In this document: positions 29,160 to 38,435 of the stretch, in pieces
How the letters are laid out: every line of letters begins with the position of its first letter
Numbering within the stretch: the stretch's first letter is position 1
Assembly: GCA_903834785.1 (NCBI GenBank)
Contig: CAILKP010000087.1
Coordinates: 32,373 to 96,372 of the forward strand
Reading direction: 5' to 3'
Source of the DNA: an uncultured bacterium
GTDB lineage: Bacteria; Planctomycetota; Phycisphaerae; Phycisphaerales; UBA1924
DNA: 64,000 bases
The notes under the pieces: model-generated
Told to the model about the DNA's origin: nothing
What the model saw: the letters and a program-made list of their open reading frames with translations, nothing else
Databases searched by the model: none
Position numbers and translations under genes: made by a program

Positions 29160-32100
29160 ATGGGCAAGCCCGCCACTGGCCAACGCACGACCTGCTTCCC
29201 CCACCCCCGGGCCGTCACGCCGGCCCTGCCGCCGACGCTGCTGCTGGCCAGCGGCCGATGCTGCGTTGCCAGCCGCACCGTCGCCGTACTGCTGGCCGCG
29301 GGTCTGTGCACGCTGGCAGCCGCCCAGACACCCACGTTCACCTCACCGCTGACTGATGCCGCCCCCCCGGCGCGGACCGCCTCCGGCCCCGGCACCGAGT
29401 TCAGCGGCCGCGACTTTGCCGGCCTGCGGCTGGGCATGCCCACCCAGCGCGGCACGCTCGCCCTGGCCGCGACCAAGGTCAGCACCTGGGCCGAGGATGC
29501 CCCCGGCCTCTCGGGCAGCCCCGCCGGCCAGACCGTCGGCGACAGCGTCCAGCGCCTGCTGCTCAAGGGCGATGTCCGCATCGACATCGCCGGTGGCAGC
29601 TTCTCGGCCGCCAAGGCCGCAGTCTGGATCGAGCCGCTGCGTGCCGGCACCTCGACAGTCAAGCCCCTCTGGCAGGTCGCCGTGTACTTCGACCGCGTCG
29701 GCGAGGCCGCTGGCGAGCACGGCGTGCAGCAGACCGGCGACCGCCTGCTGGTCACCGCCGTCGTCGAGGGCGAACTCGACATGACCGCGGCAAGCGTGCA
29801 GAGCGAGCGGCCCGAAGGCGACATCTTCCTGCTCGAGTCGGAACGTCGCCTGGCCCGGTATCTGGCAACGCTGGCCAGCGGCAGCGCATCAGACATTGAA
29901 GCCGGACCGAGCGCCAACATCCCGCCCGAGCCCAAGCCCTGGGAGATGGCCGGCATCGACGGCACCCGCAAGGCGCCGGTCGTGCCCGGCCAGTCCCGCC
30001 CGTTTGAGCCCGGCTCGCCGTTGATCGACCCGGTGCTGATGCGCCGCCGCGCCGAGGTTCCCGCTGCCACCGGCGGCCCTGCCCCGGCCAGCCCGCTGTT
30101 CAGCAAGTCCGGCATCATCACCATCGCCGCGGGTGAGCCCGTGCTGGTCCCCGGCGTCGCCGCGGGTGAGTCGGCACTGCTGGTCACCGGCGGTGTTGTG
30201 GTGCAGTACACCGAGCGTCGCAGCGACCGCACCTTGCAGCTGACCGCCCAGCAGGCCGTCATCTTCTTAGTCGGCGAGACCCCGCGCGAGCTGTTTACCA
30301 CCTCGGCCGACAAGGTCCTGGGCGTGTACCTCGAGGGCGACGTCATCGCCACCGACGGCAAGTACACCATCCGCTCGCCCCGCGTGTTCTACGACGTGCA
30401 GCGCGGCACCGGCTCCATGGCCGATGCGGTCTTCTGGACCTACGACGAGAAGCTGAGCCTGCCGCTGTACGTGCGGGCCAAATCGCTGCGTCAGGTCAGC
30501 GCCGGCCGGTTCGAGGCCTCCGATGCCCGGTTGGCCACCAGTTCGTTCTTCACCCCGCACCTGTCCATCGGCGCCCGCTCGGTCACCGTCACGCGGGATG
30601 CCCCCGTCGCCGGCCCCTCGCAGATGCTCATGAGCGCCGAGGGCGTCACCGCCCGCTTCGGCGAACTGCCGTTCTTCTACTGGCCCGGCTTTGAGGGCTC
30701 CATGCAGGAGTTCCCGCTCACCGAGGTCGGCTTCAACGGCTCATCGAACACCGGCTACGGCGTCAAGACCCGCTGGAACATGTTCGGCCTGGCCGGCATC
30801 ACCCCGTGGGACGGCGTCAAGAGCGACCTGCTCATCGACGGCTTCACCAAGCGCGGTGCGGCCATCGGCACCCTGACCACCGTTGATCGCGCCGACCTCC
30901 GCGGCAACCTGTTCGGCTACGTGGTGCCCGATGACCGCGGCACCGACGAGTCCCCCAGCGGCTCACGGCTCGACCGCTCCGGCGACTTCCGCGGCATGAT
31001 CTTCACCGATGCCCGCGTCAACCTCGACAACGGATGGACCGCCTTCGTCCAGGGCTCGTACATCTCCGACGAGCGATTTGTCGACTCCTACTTCCGCCGC
31101 TATGCCGAGACCGAGCGCGAGCTGACCAATCAGGGCCTGCTCCGCAACATCTCCGGCAACTCCGCCTTCGCCATCACCGGCCGCTTCAGCGCCAACGACT
31201 TCATCGCCAACGACTACCTGATCCAGAGCCAGGGCTACTCGGTCGGCAAGATCCCCGAACTCACCTACGTCCGCGTCAACGACAACATCCTGCCCGATGC
31301 CGCACCCGGACTGCTGGGCTGGAACCAGGAGTACCGCATCGGCGCGATGCAGATGCGCTTCAACGAGCCGACCAACCGCGAGATGGGCCTTGACACCAAC
31401 GCGCTGGCCCAGCAGGCCTTCGGCCAGAACGCCAATGAGTCCCTGGCCAGCCGCCTCCGCGCCCGCGGCTTTACCGATGAGCCCATCCTGCGCCTGGACA
31501 CACGCCAGGAGGTGGTCATGGCCCTGGACTACGGCCCGGTCAAGATCGAGCCCTTCGTCACCGCCCGGGCCACGATGTACGACGACAACTTCAAGGACTT
31601 CGCCACCGCCGCGGGCTCACAGGATGATGACCCCCTCCGCCTCTGGGGCGCCGGCGGCGTCCGCAGCTCCACCAGTTTCCAGAAGGTCGACAAGTCCGTC
31701 AAGAGCGAGTTCTTTGACATCAGCGGCACCCGCCACATCGTCGAGCCCAGCGTCACCTTCATGGCCGCCGGCACCACGCGTGATGCACAGTCCCTGCCCG
31801 TCTACGACGACCGCGTCGAGAACCTGCTGCAGGGCAACATCGTTCGCGGCGGGGTGATGCAGACCTGGCAGACCATGCGCGGCGGCCCCGGCCGCCGCCA
31901 CACCGTCGACTTCCTGAAGGTCAACGCCGACGTCATGTGGTCGCCCGACAGCACGCCCAAGGGCTCACCCATCGGCCGCTTCTACGACTATCGCCCCGAG
32001 TACTCCCAGGCCGGCAAGTTCGGCATCGTCGATGGCGTCTGGCAGGTCACCGACTCCACCGCCCTGACCAGCGGCATCACCTACGACATGGACCTGAACC

Positions 32101-32507
32101 AGCCCGCCCGCACCAGCGCGGGCGTCAAGCTCGATCACTCCGCGGACTTCTCAACCTTCGCCGAACTGCGCTACCTCAACGCCCGCGACACCACCTATGT
32201 GGACCTGGGCGGCCAGCTCCGCCTGACGCCCAAGTACGTCACCACCGGCTACGCCACCTACGACACCGACCGCGCCGAGGTCCAGAACGTCACCGCCCGC
32301 ATCGACCGCGAGTTCCCCGACCTGACCTTCGGCCTGGGCATCCGCTACGACCAGATCACCGACAACTTCTCCTTTACCGTCGACTTCCGCCCGCTGGCCC
32401 AGGACTCACGCCGCGGGCAGATGGAACGCCTCCGCGGCAGTCGCATTGACCCGGGCCTGGGCGATATCCCCGAAGTGCAGTCACGCTCGGGCTGGTTCAG
32501 CAAGTAA
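29160..32507 (+). CDS. LptD-like LPS-assembly outer membrane protein
   Basis: The 1,115-residue protein has a long basic N-terminus with an export signal ending near LLAAGLCTLAAAQ. An OstA/LptA-like N-terminal beta-jellyroll region follows, with repeated strands such as LEGDVIATDGKYTIRSPRVFYDV and FEASDARLATSSF. The C-terminal part is long and rich in alternating aromatic residues, as expected of an LptD beta-barrel (ARVNLDNGWTAFVQGSY, FDYRPEYSQAGKFG, GLGIRYDQITDNFSFTVDFRPL). LptD with LptE inserts LPS in the outer leaflet. It is larger than E. coli LptD (784 aa), mainly in the N-terminal part. The start ATG 29160 is the first in frame after a terminator. A WaaE-like transferase nearby agrees with LPS production. 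The cysteines of E. coli LptD disulfides are not evident. Confidence 0.8.
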   Translation: MGKPATGQRTTCFPHPRAVTPALPPTLLLASGRCCVASRTVAVLLAAGLCTLAAAQTPTFTSPLTDAAPPARTASGPGTEFSGRDFAGLRLGMPTQRGTLALAATKVSTWAEDAPGLSGSPAGQTVGDSVQRLLLKGDVRIDIAGGSFSAAKAAVWIEPLRAGTSTVKPLWQVAVYFDRVGEAAGEHGVQQTGDRLLVTAVVEGELDMTAASVQSERPEGDIFLLESERRLARYLATLASGSASDIEAGPSANIPPEPKPWEMAGIDGTRKAPVVPGQSRPFEPGSPLIDPVLMRRRAEVPAATGGPAPASPLFSKSGIITIAAGEPVLVPGVAAGESALLVTGGVVVQYTERRSDRTLQLTAQQAVIFLVGETPRELFTTSADKVLGVYLEGDVIATDGKYTIRSPRVFYDVQRGTGSMADAVFWTYDEKLSLPLYVRAKSLRQVSAGRFEASDARLATSSFFTPHLSIGARSVTVTRDAPVAGPSQMLMSAEGVTARFGELPFFYWPGFEGSMQEFPLTEVGFNGSSNTGYGVKTRWNMFGLAGITPWDGVKSDLLIDGFTKRGAAIGTLTTVDRADLRGNLFGYVVPDDRGTDESPSGSRLDRSGDFRGMIFTDARVNLDNGWTAFVQGSYISDERFVDSYFRRYAETERELTNQGLLRNISGNSAFAITGRFSANDFIANDYLIQSQGYSVGKIPELTYVRVNDNILPDAAPGLLGWNQEYRIGAMQMRFNEPTNREMGLDTNALAQQAFGQNANESLASRLRARGFTDEPILRLDTRQEVVMALDYGPVKIEPFVTARATMYDDNFKDFATAAGSQDDDPLRLWGAGGVRSSTSFQKVDKSVKSEFFDISGTRHIVEPSVTFMAAGTTRDAQSLPVYDDRVENLLQGNIVRGGVMQTWQTMRGGPGRRHTVDFLKVNADVMWSPDSTPKGSPIGRFYDYRPEYSQAGKFGIVDGVWQVTDSTALTSGITYDMDLNQPARTSAGVKLDHSADFSTFAELRYLNARDTTYVDLGGQLRLTPKYVTTGYATYDTDRAEVQNVTARIDREFPDLTFGLGIRYDQITDNFSFTVDFRPLAQDSRRGQMERLRGSRIDPGLGDIPEVQSRSGWFSK

Positions 32508-32565
32508 GAAGGGCCGCGCCGCCGGCGTTCTGCCTTCGGCATCTCCCTCGCGACTCCCTTCCCTC

Positions 32566-33240
32566 CTACCCCGCCCGCGCCATCCGCTCCTTCAACGCCT
32601 TCAGGTGCCGCCGCGTGTACGTGTGGTACCCCACCAGGTACCGCATCACCGCACGGGGGACCGCACCGCTCACTGTCCCGCGCTCCGTCAGCGTCACGCG
32701 GCAGCCGCCGCCAGCCGGCTCAAGCCGATACGTCCAGCTCCCGCTGAACGGGCCGTTGTCATCACCAATCGTCCGCTGCAACAGGCCCTCGGCCCGCCCG
32801 CCCGTGCCCGGCGGCTCGCTCACCGTCGTCGTATTCACAAAGCTGTTGCGGCCCATCGTCAGCCGCCAGGCCTCCAGCTGCTCCCCACTGCCGCCGCGGC
32901 GGCCTTCCACGCGTTCCACCTTGTTCACGCCGGTAAACCACTGCGGGTACGCCGCCACATCCGTCAACACCGCAAAGACGCGATCCGGCGTGCCGGCAAC
33001 CTCCACCGTGTCGCTGGCCTCGTGCTCCTCCGGCACGCCGCGGCCCACGAGAAACAGCACCGCACCCGCCAGCACGAACAGCACCACCACACCCAGGCCA
33101 GCCGCCAGAAGAAACAGTGAGATTCCCATGAGAACGATTATGACCGCTGCCACCGCCGCGGCAACAGCAAGCCCCGCGGCAAACCCCAAAGCCGCCATCA
33201 GACCCAGCACACCAAGGATGATGAAGAAAACAAATCCCAT
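32566..33240 (-). CDS. SRPBCC-domain membrane protein
   Basis: The 224-residue protein has an N-terminal hydrophobic region of about 68 residues with two to three membrane helices (MGFVFFIILGVLGLMAALGF...), then a cytoplasmic START/Bet v1-like domain. The pattern TVEVAGTPDRVFAVLTDVAAYPQWFTGVNKVE is the classical start of polyketide cyclase/SRPBCC proteins, which bind hydrophobic ligands in a deep pocket. The later WTYRLEPAGGGCRVTLTERG is the second typical block. The ligand is unknown. ATG 33240 is used. It lies 86 bp downstream of a GC-dockerin protein gene on the same strand. A single CTCGCGA heptamer element follows just beyond its stop codon. Confidence 0.8.
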   Translation of the reverse strand: MGFVFFIILGVLGLMAALGFAAGLAVAAAVAAVIIVLMGISLFLLAAGLGVVVLFVLAGAVLFLVGRGVPEEHEASDTVEVAGTPDRVFAVLTDVAAYPQWFTGVNKVERVEGRRGGSGEQLEAWRLTMGRNSFVNTTTVSEPPGTGGRAEGLLQRTIGDDNGPFSGSWTYRLEPAGGGCRVTLTERGTVSGAVPRAVMRYLVGYHTYTRRHLKALKERMARAG

Positions 33241-33326
33241 CGCCGCAGTTATAGCCGCCGCCGCGCAGAGCCACGCCCGCCGCCACCCCCCGCTGGCCGG
33301 ACAAGGCCCAAGCCAGCACCAATCCG

Positions 33327-35711
33327 CTAGCACCCCGCGGCAAACGCAGCCATAAAGGCAACGAAGTCGCCACCATCAATCGTCCCGTCCCGGTTGAAGT
33401 CCGCCGCGGCATCGGCCGCCGCATCCCCGAGCGCAAAGGAGTTGACGAACGCCACGAAATCAGCACCATCCACCGTCCGGTCACCGGTCACATCGGCTGG
33501 GCAGACCGGCGCGGGGATGGGTCGCATGACGAAGGTGCTGAAATCGCCCGGTCGCTCACCAAATGCGCCGTAGCCAACCAAAACCCCGTCGGGCCCGACA
33601 GACCGGACCCGCTCAAGTTCCCGCCAACCGGTGGAGGCGAGTCCACCAGCGACCAATCCGGCAAGATCAACGAAGCCCAGATCAGGCCGGAACGCGAACG
33701 CGCGATCTCTACTTATCCCTGTGAGCGGTTCGATCACCGTGTACTGGCCGTAGAGAATCCCGTCGGCAGCGAGAGTGAAAGCACCGCTGTACACACGGTC
33801 TCGTGTATCGCTGCGGTACTCATCAACACCCCGCATCGGGAAGTAAGTCTGCATCTTGGCGGGGTCAAAGTACCACGGATCACGCCCCAGTTCAATCGCT
33901 CCACCGTCGTAGCGGGCCGAGGAACCGAACACGCAGCCGCTGGCGTTCTGGGCATGGACCTCGCTGTGCCGCGAGCCGTCGCTGCTGGTGTAGCGTGGAC
34001 CCAGAAGACCAATCTCCATCGTGCCGTGACTGGACGCCCAAGCCCAAACTGACTGGCCAGTCTCGACCATCACTCCGGCCTGCCGCTGCGGATGCAGTCT
34101 GGCGATGCCGACGATCCAGCCCGATTCACTGGTAAAACGATACAAGTTCTCCTGGAGGCCGCTCGGCCCAGTGTGCTCCGGTCCGACCAGACCAATCCGC
34201 ACAGTTCCACGGTCGGCCGTCCATACCCAACTGCTGATCCCGTTGAACAGGTCATCGTCACCGACTCGCTCCGACCCGCCCACCACCAATCCGCTCTGGC
34301 TGAGCCAGGATGACCAGGACGAACGTTGCCCGCCGGAGCCGAGATGCGCGGAATCGAGGAGGCCGACGGGTTGAGTTCCCAGCTGCTCACTCCAGACCCA
34401 GGCCGCGGCACCCAAACGCTGACACGCGCTGCCGAACAAAGCTGATGAGCCGCACACCATCCCCTGCTTGCTCTGGAGGTATGCCACGCTCTCCTGATAG
34501 CCATTGACCCCGATGAAATCGGGCCCTGTCAGTCCGATGGCCTGCGTGCCCGATGCCTCCGACCACGTCCAGGCGTTCACGCCGTTGTCGGTACCGTCAG
34601 GCGCATACCGGATTGTGGAGCCGATGACCTGCCCGAACTCACTCTGGCTGCTGGGGTAGGTGGCTCGGCTGCCGTATGGCCCGGTGTACGCATCGCCCAG
34701 TAGCCCAATCCGCTGCGTGCCCACCCGCCTGTTCCAAACCCAAGCGTCGGCGCCGATCATCCCGGATTCGCTGATGAACAGGGCCGACGTCCCGATCAGC
34801 TGCCCCTGGCTGTTCTGGGCAACGATTGAAGATTCACGTCTGCCCAGCGTGCCGGTGTGCTCAGGCCCTGTGAGCCCCACCGCCACCGTCCCGGACTGCG
34901 CATCCCAGTGCCAGGCAGACAGCCCATCTCCGATCACGGGCAGTTGTGGGAAAGAGGAGATGCCGCAGACGTCGCCAGCATCGTTTTGAAACCGAACGCT
35001 GCTGAACTGGCTGCCGTCCTCGTAGGTGTGGGCCGCATCCGTCAGGCCGATCCGAATCGCACCGCGGTCCGGCTTCCACACCCAGGCATGCCCCCCGCCG
35101 CTGGGTGTACCGCCAAGAACCCCCGAAACCCCGGCGACCTGCCCGCTGGGCAAGATCGGCAGCGTCCAACCCGCCCGATACCCGCCAACTCCCACATACT
35201 CCGGGCCGCTCAGTCCGACGGCGACGGTCCCACCCGCCTCAGTCCACACCCACGGCGTTGGGCTGAGATAGTCCCTCATCTCGAGTTGTGGCCTCGACCA
35301 GCCGAGGACGACTCCAGTTTCGCTGATGCCGAGTGCTTCACTGGATCGGAACCCCGAGCGCCCCGTGTACGCCGGCGCGGTCAGGCCGATTCGCTGCGGC
35401 TCTGACCCGCCCGACGAAACCCAGACGTCAACACCATTGCTCTCACCACCCGGGACGATCCGGCGTTCCGAGTACCCCACCACCAGCCCCGAACTGCCCG
35501 CAAACCCCAGGTACGACAGAATGCTGCCATCCGCGGCGGTGTACTCCGGCCCGTACAACGCAAGCCGCTGAATCGAATAGACAGGGGACCAATCCGCCGC
35601 TACCGGCACGCCCGCCGCCGCGAGCACAACCGCCGCCATCGCAATCGCCGTCGCCGGAACCGTCCGCACGCAATCACGATCACAACCGCTGCCCTTGACA
35701 TCGACACTCAT
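33327..35711 (-). CDS. Secreted GC-type dockerin repeat protein (paralog A)
   Basis: The 794-residue protein starts at ATG 35711, with AGGAG five bases upstream, and has an N-terminal signal sequence (VPATAIAMAAVVLAAAGVPVAAD). The body has about ten repeats of around 60 residues with the pattern AWVWxxxxGTxxIGLxGPEHTGxxGxRxSxxxxQNxxGxVxGxS, suggesting beta-propeller blades. A short C-terminal domain (DRAFAFRPDLGFVDL...) leads to the tail PVCPADVTGDRTVDGADFVA and FNRDGTIDGGDFVAFMAAF, ending Gly-Cys. This is the GC-type dockerin, with two calcium loops. It sits in tandem with paralog B. No catalytic motif is seen; export and attachment by the tail are inferred. Confidence 0.88.
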   Translation of the reverse strand: MSVDVKGSGCDRDCVRTVPATAIAMAAVVLAAAGVPVAADWSPVYSIQRLALYGPEYTAADGSILSYLGFAGSSGLVVGYSERRIVPGGESNGVDVWVSSGGSEPQRIGLTAPAYTGRSGFRSSEALGISETGVVLGWSRPQLEMRDYLSPTPWVWTEAGGTVAVGLSGPEYVGVGGYRAGWTLPILPSGQVAGVSGVLGGTPSGGGHAWVWKPDRGAIRIGLTDAAHTYEDGSQFSSVRFQNDAGDVCGISSFPQLPVIGDGLSAWHWDAQSGTVAVGLTGPEHTGTLGRRESSIVAQNSQGQLIGTSALFISESGMIGADAWVWNRRVGTQRIGLLGDAYTGPYGSRATYPSSQSEFGQVIGSTIRYAPDGTDNGVNAWTWSEASGTQAIGLTGPDFIGVNGYQESVAYLQSKQGMVCGSSALFGSACQRLGAAAWVWSEQLGTQPVGLLDSAHLGSGGQRSSWSSWLSQSGLVVGGSERVGDDDLFNGISSWVWTADRGTVRIGLVGPEHTGPSGLQENLYRFTSESGWIVGIARLHPQRQAGVMVETGQSVWAWASSHGTMEIGLLGPRYTSSDGSRHSEVHAQNASGCVFGSSARYDGGAIELGRDPWYFDPAKMQTYFPMRGVDEYRSDTRDRVYSGAFTLAADGILYGQYTVIEPLTGISRDRAFAFRPDLGFVDLAGLVAGGLASTGWRELERVRSVGPDGVLVGYGAFGERPGDFSTFVMRPIPAPVCPADVTGDRTVDGADFVAFVNSFALGDAAADAAADFNRDGTIDGGDFVAFMAAFAAGC

Positions 35712-35899
35712 ATCGACTCCTAAAAGCGCACCTCACACGAAACGCTGCGACGGACCGGATGACCGACCCTGCGATTGACTCACTCCAACAACCGACGAAC
35801 GTGGATCACAACTCTGGCGACCAGCAAGCCAAAACGATCGCTCACGCGAGAGAGTACAAAGTTCGAGAGAACAGGCCTGCAGGGCGCCACCCCTCCCCC

Positions 35900-38245
35900 T
35901 CAGCACCCCGCGGCAAACGCAGCCATAAAGGCGACAAAGTCGCCACCATCAATCGTCCCGTCCCGGTTGAAGTCCGCCGCGGCATCGGTCGCGGCATCCC
36001 CCAGCGAGAAGGAGTTGACGAAAGCAACGAAGTCCGCGCCATCCACCGTCCGGTCGCCGGTCACATCAGCTGGGCAGACCGGGGCGGGAATCGGCCGCAT
36101 GAGGTACGCGCTCGATCCAACTGCTCCATCGATCCTGCGGCCTGCACCGACGATGAACTCCATACTCGCCTCAAAGCTCGGCGTATCGAGCGATGCCCAG
36201 CCGTTGACGGCCAAGCCGCCGGGGATGAGCTCCTCGAGGTCGACGAAGCCGACATCCGGCCGGAACGCAAACGCTCGCGGACTGGGCGCCTCTGTTACCG
36301 GATCAAACCACGTGTACGTACCAAGCTGATAGCCATCGCGCGTCATCACCTCTGCGCGAGCACTGCGGGCACCGTCACTCGGCCTGCTTGCACCGGGCAC
36401 ACTCGCAGTCACGTTGTGCGTCACACCCGTCTGCGTGTCGTAGTACCACACATCTGTATTCACGAGTTCGCCGCCGCAGGCAATGCACACCGACATCCCC
36501 CCGATGGCCCGTGGCAGCGTCCGTTCCGGCACAACGCTCTGGTAGTTCGGCTGTTGGATGCTCCGCCGAACGCCTTCTGCCGTCTGGTAGAGCGGCCCGG
36601 TCAGTCCGAGCTCGATCGTCCCGGTCTGCGGCGTCCAGAGCCACGCATCACCCCACCAGTTCACGGCGTTGACGTACCGCTTTGAAGTACCGGTTGACCA
36701 GCCCACTCCACTGCTCCTGCCCTCGTGGTACTGCTCGCCATTGGGGCCGGTGTGCGCCGCATCAGTCAATCCGACAACGTGCGTTCTTCCATCCGGACTC
36801 CAGTACCAGTAGTTTGTGTTGTCTCGCTCATCCGTCTCCGGATAACGCCGCGACGATCCCCAAACGCCGCCACTCTCGTCAACTCGGTACACCTCGCTGG
36901 TCTGGAGCCCATCATCGCGGGTGTGCTCCGGCCCGAACAGGCCAAGCTCCCGCGTCCCGACTCCAGGAACCCACACCCAGGGGCGGCGCACAGTCGCCGC
37001 GCCCGGCACGCCGCTGCGAGTGCTCACACCGACCACCACTCCCGAGGCGTTGTTGTGCACCGCGTCGCTATACCGATATCCATCCGGCCCGGTGTACTCC
37101 GGACCGGTAAGCCCGATGAGAACATACCCCGTGTTCGGCTCCCACACCCAGCAGGTCAGCCCAATGGTCTGCCCATCTTCGGAGTATCGTGCCGCACCGC
37201 CGATCAGAAGCCCGGAATCGGTGATGCTGGCAATCCGTTGCTGCCGGTACCCGTCACTTCGGATGTGGACCGGATCGTCAAGGCCCATCCGCTGTGCGCC
37301 GCCTGCACGCGTCCAGATCCAGCCATCTTGCCCCATATCCGCACCAAAGCTATCCACACGCCGTGCAGATCCGATGACCTGTCCAGATGCGTTCTGCGTC
37401 CACGGCAGAATGGTTCGATAGCCCGTCGGCGACGTGTATTCCGGCCCGTTCGGGCCGATCTGCATCGTCCCTTGACCCGGCTCCCACACCCAAGCGTCGA
37501 AGCCACCGCCACCAGTCGCGGTACCCGTCCGCGTGGAGTGTCCGATGGCGCGGCCACCCGGCGAGAGATTCACAATTGTGTCGTATCTCGCTCCACGTGC
37601 GTTGATGTGCTCCGGCCGGTTCAGGCCTACGGCGACCGTTCCCGTCGCTGGACTCCACACCCAGCTCTCCCGACCGATGACCGAGCTGACCCCAGAAATC
37701 CGATTGCTCCAGCCGTACGCGAACCCGGCCTCGGTCTGACCCTGCAAGTTGGACAGTTGATACCCGTCCGAACCGATGAACCCAGGCCCCCAGAAGCCAA
37801 TCTGCGTCACGCCGGTGTCGGCAGACCATGCCCAGCAGTCCTCGCCGTTGAGTGTCCTGACGCCTGTGACTCTCCAACTGCGCCCAGAGGCGACAGCCGT
37901 ACCGCGTGCCGGAACGATGATGCTGGAGCGGAATCCCTCACTGCCCATATGAGCGGGAGTAGTCAGTCCGACCTGCACCGTTCCCTGCTCAGGGGTCCAG
38001 ATCCACGTGTCAATTCCATTGCTTGCGATGTTGGACCGCGGACTCCGCGTCGAGTATCCACTGACCAGGCCACCGGGCCCGTTCAGCCGGCCGCCGACCG
38101 ATTGCTCGGCACCGATGCCCACATACTCCGGCCCGTACAGGCCGATCCGTTCAATCGAGTATGCCGGCGCCCACTGGCCCAGCACGGGCACAGCCGCCCC
38201 CGCGACCGAAAGAATCGAAGCCGCCGCCGCACTGTTCAATCGCAT
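35900..38245 (-). CDS. Secreted GC-type dockerin repeat protein (paralog B)
   Basis: The 781-residue protein has the same layout as paralog A: signal peptide (MRLNSAAAASILSVAGAAVPVLGQ), repeated blades (WIWTPEQGTVQVGLTTPAHMG, WVWEPNTGYVLIGLTGPEYTG), the RAFAFRPDVGFVDLEELIPGGL domain, and the same two-loop dockerin tail ending Gly-Cys. ATG 38245 is preferred over ATG 38257 because GGAG lies six bases before it and the signal peptide then begins normally. The last 200 bp of paralogs A and B are about 91% identical without gaps, while the repeat regions are far more diverged. Only 188 bp separate the two genes, and no clear terminator is seen between them. Confidence 0.88.
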   Translation of the reverse strand: MRLNSAAAASILSVAGAAVPVLGQWAPAYSIERIGLYGPEYVGIGAEQSVGGRLNGPGGLVSGYSTRSPRSNIASNGIDTWIWTPEQGTVQVGLTTPAHMGSEGFRSSIIVPARGTAVASGRSWRVTGVRTLNGEDCWAWSADTGVTQIGFWGPGFIGSDGYQLSNLQGQTEAGFAYGWSNRISGVSSVIGRESWVWSPATGTVAVGLNRPEHINARGARYDTIVNLSPGGRAIGHSTRTGTATGGGGFDAWVWEPGQGTMQIGPNGPEYTSPTGYRTILPWTQNASGQVIGSARRVDSFGADMGQDGWIWTRAGGAQRMGLDDPVHIRSDGYRQQRIASITDSGLLIGGAARYSEDGQTIGLTCWVWEPNTGYVLIGLTGPEYTGPDGYRYSDAVHNNASGVVVGVSTRSGVPGAATVRRPWVWVPGVGTRELGLFGPEHTRDDGLQTSEVYRVDESGGVWGSSRRYPETDERDNTNYWYWSPDGRTHVVGLTDAAHTGPNGEQYHEGRSSGVGWSTGTSKRYVNAVNWWGDAWLWTPQTGTIELGLTGPLYQTAEGVRRSIQQPNYQSVVPERTLPRAIGGMSVCIACGGELVNTDVWYYDTQTGVTHNVTASVPGASRPSDGARSARAEVMTRDGYQLGTYTWFDPVTEAPSPRAFAFRPDVGFVDLEELIPGGLAVNGWASLDTPSFEASMEFIVGAGRRIDGAVGSSAYLMRPIPAPVCPADVTGDRTVDGADFVAFVNSFSLGDAATDAAADFNRDGTIDGGDFVAFMAAFAAGC

Positions 38246-38435
38246 GGACCGCTCCATTTGCTACAACCTCAGCCAACCGCCACCCGTCGGAGCGGGAACA
38301 CCCGCCCTCTACTTACTTTCGTATCGACCCGGAGCGGCACTTCCGCTCAGTTTTTGCCTCTGCTTTCACATTCCTCCCCTGTTCCGGATGCACGAACGTC
38401 TGGCCCGGCGCAATCGCATTCGCATCCGCGACCTC

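Noticed and set aside
33327..38245. Cellulosome-like gene cluster
   Set aside because: Dockerin-like tails are present, but no cohesin, carbohydrate-binding module or glycoside hydrolase accompanies them, and the tail type is the planctomycete GC form.
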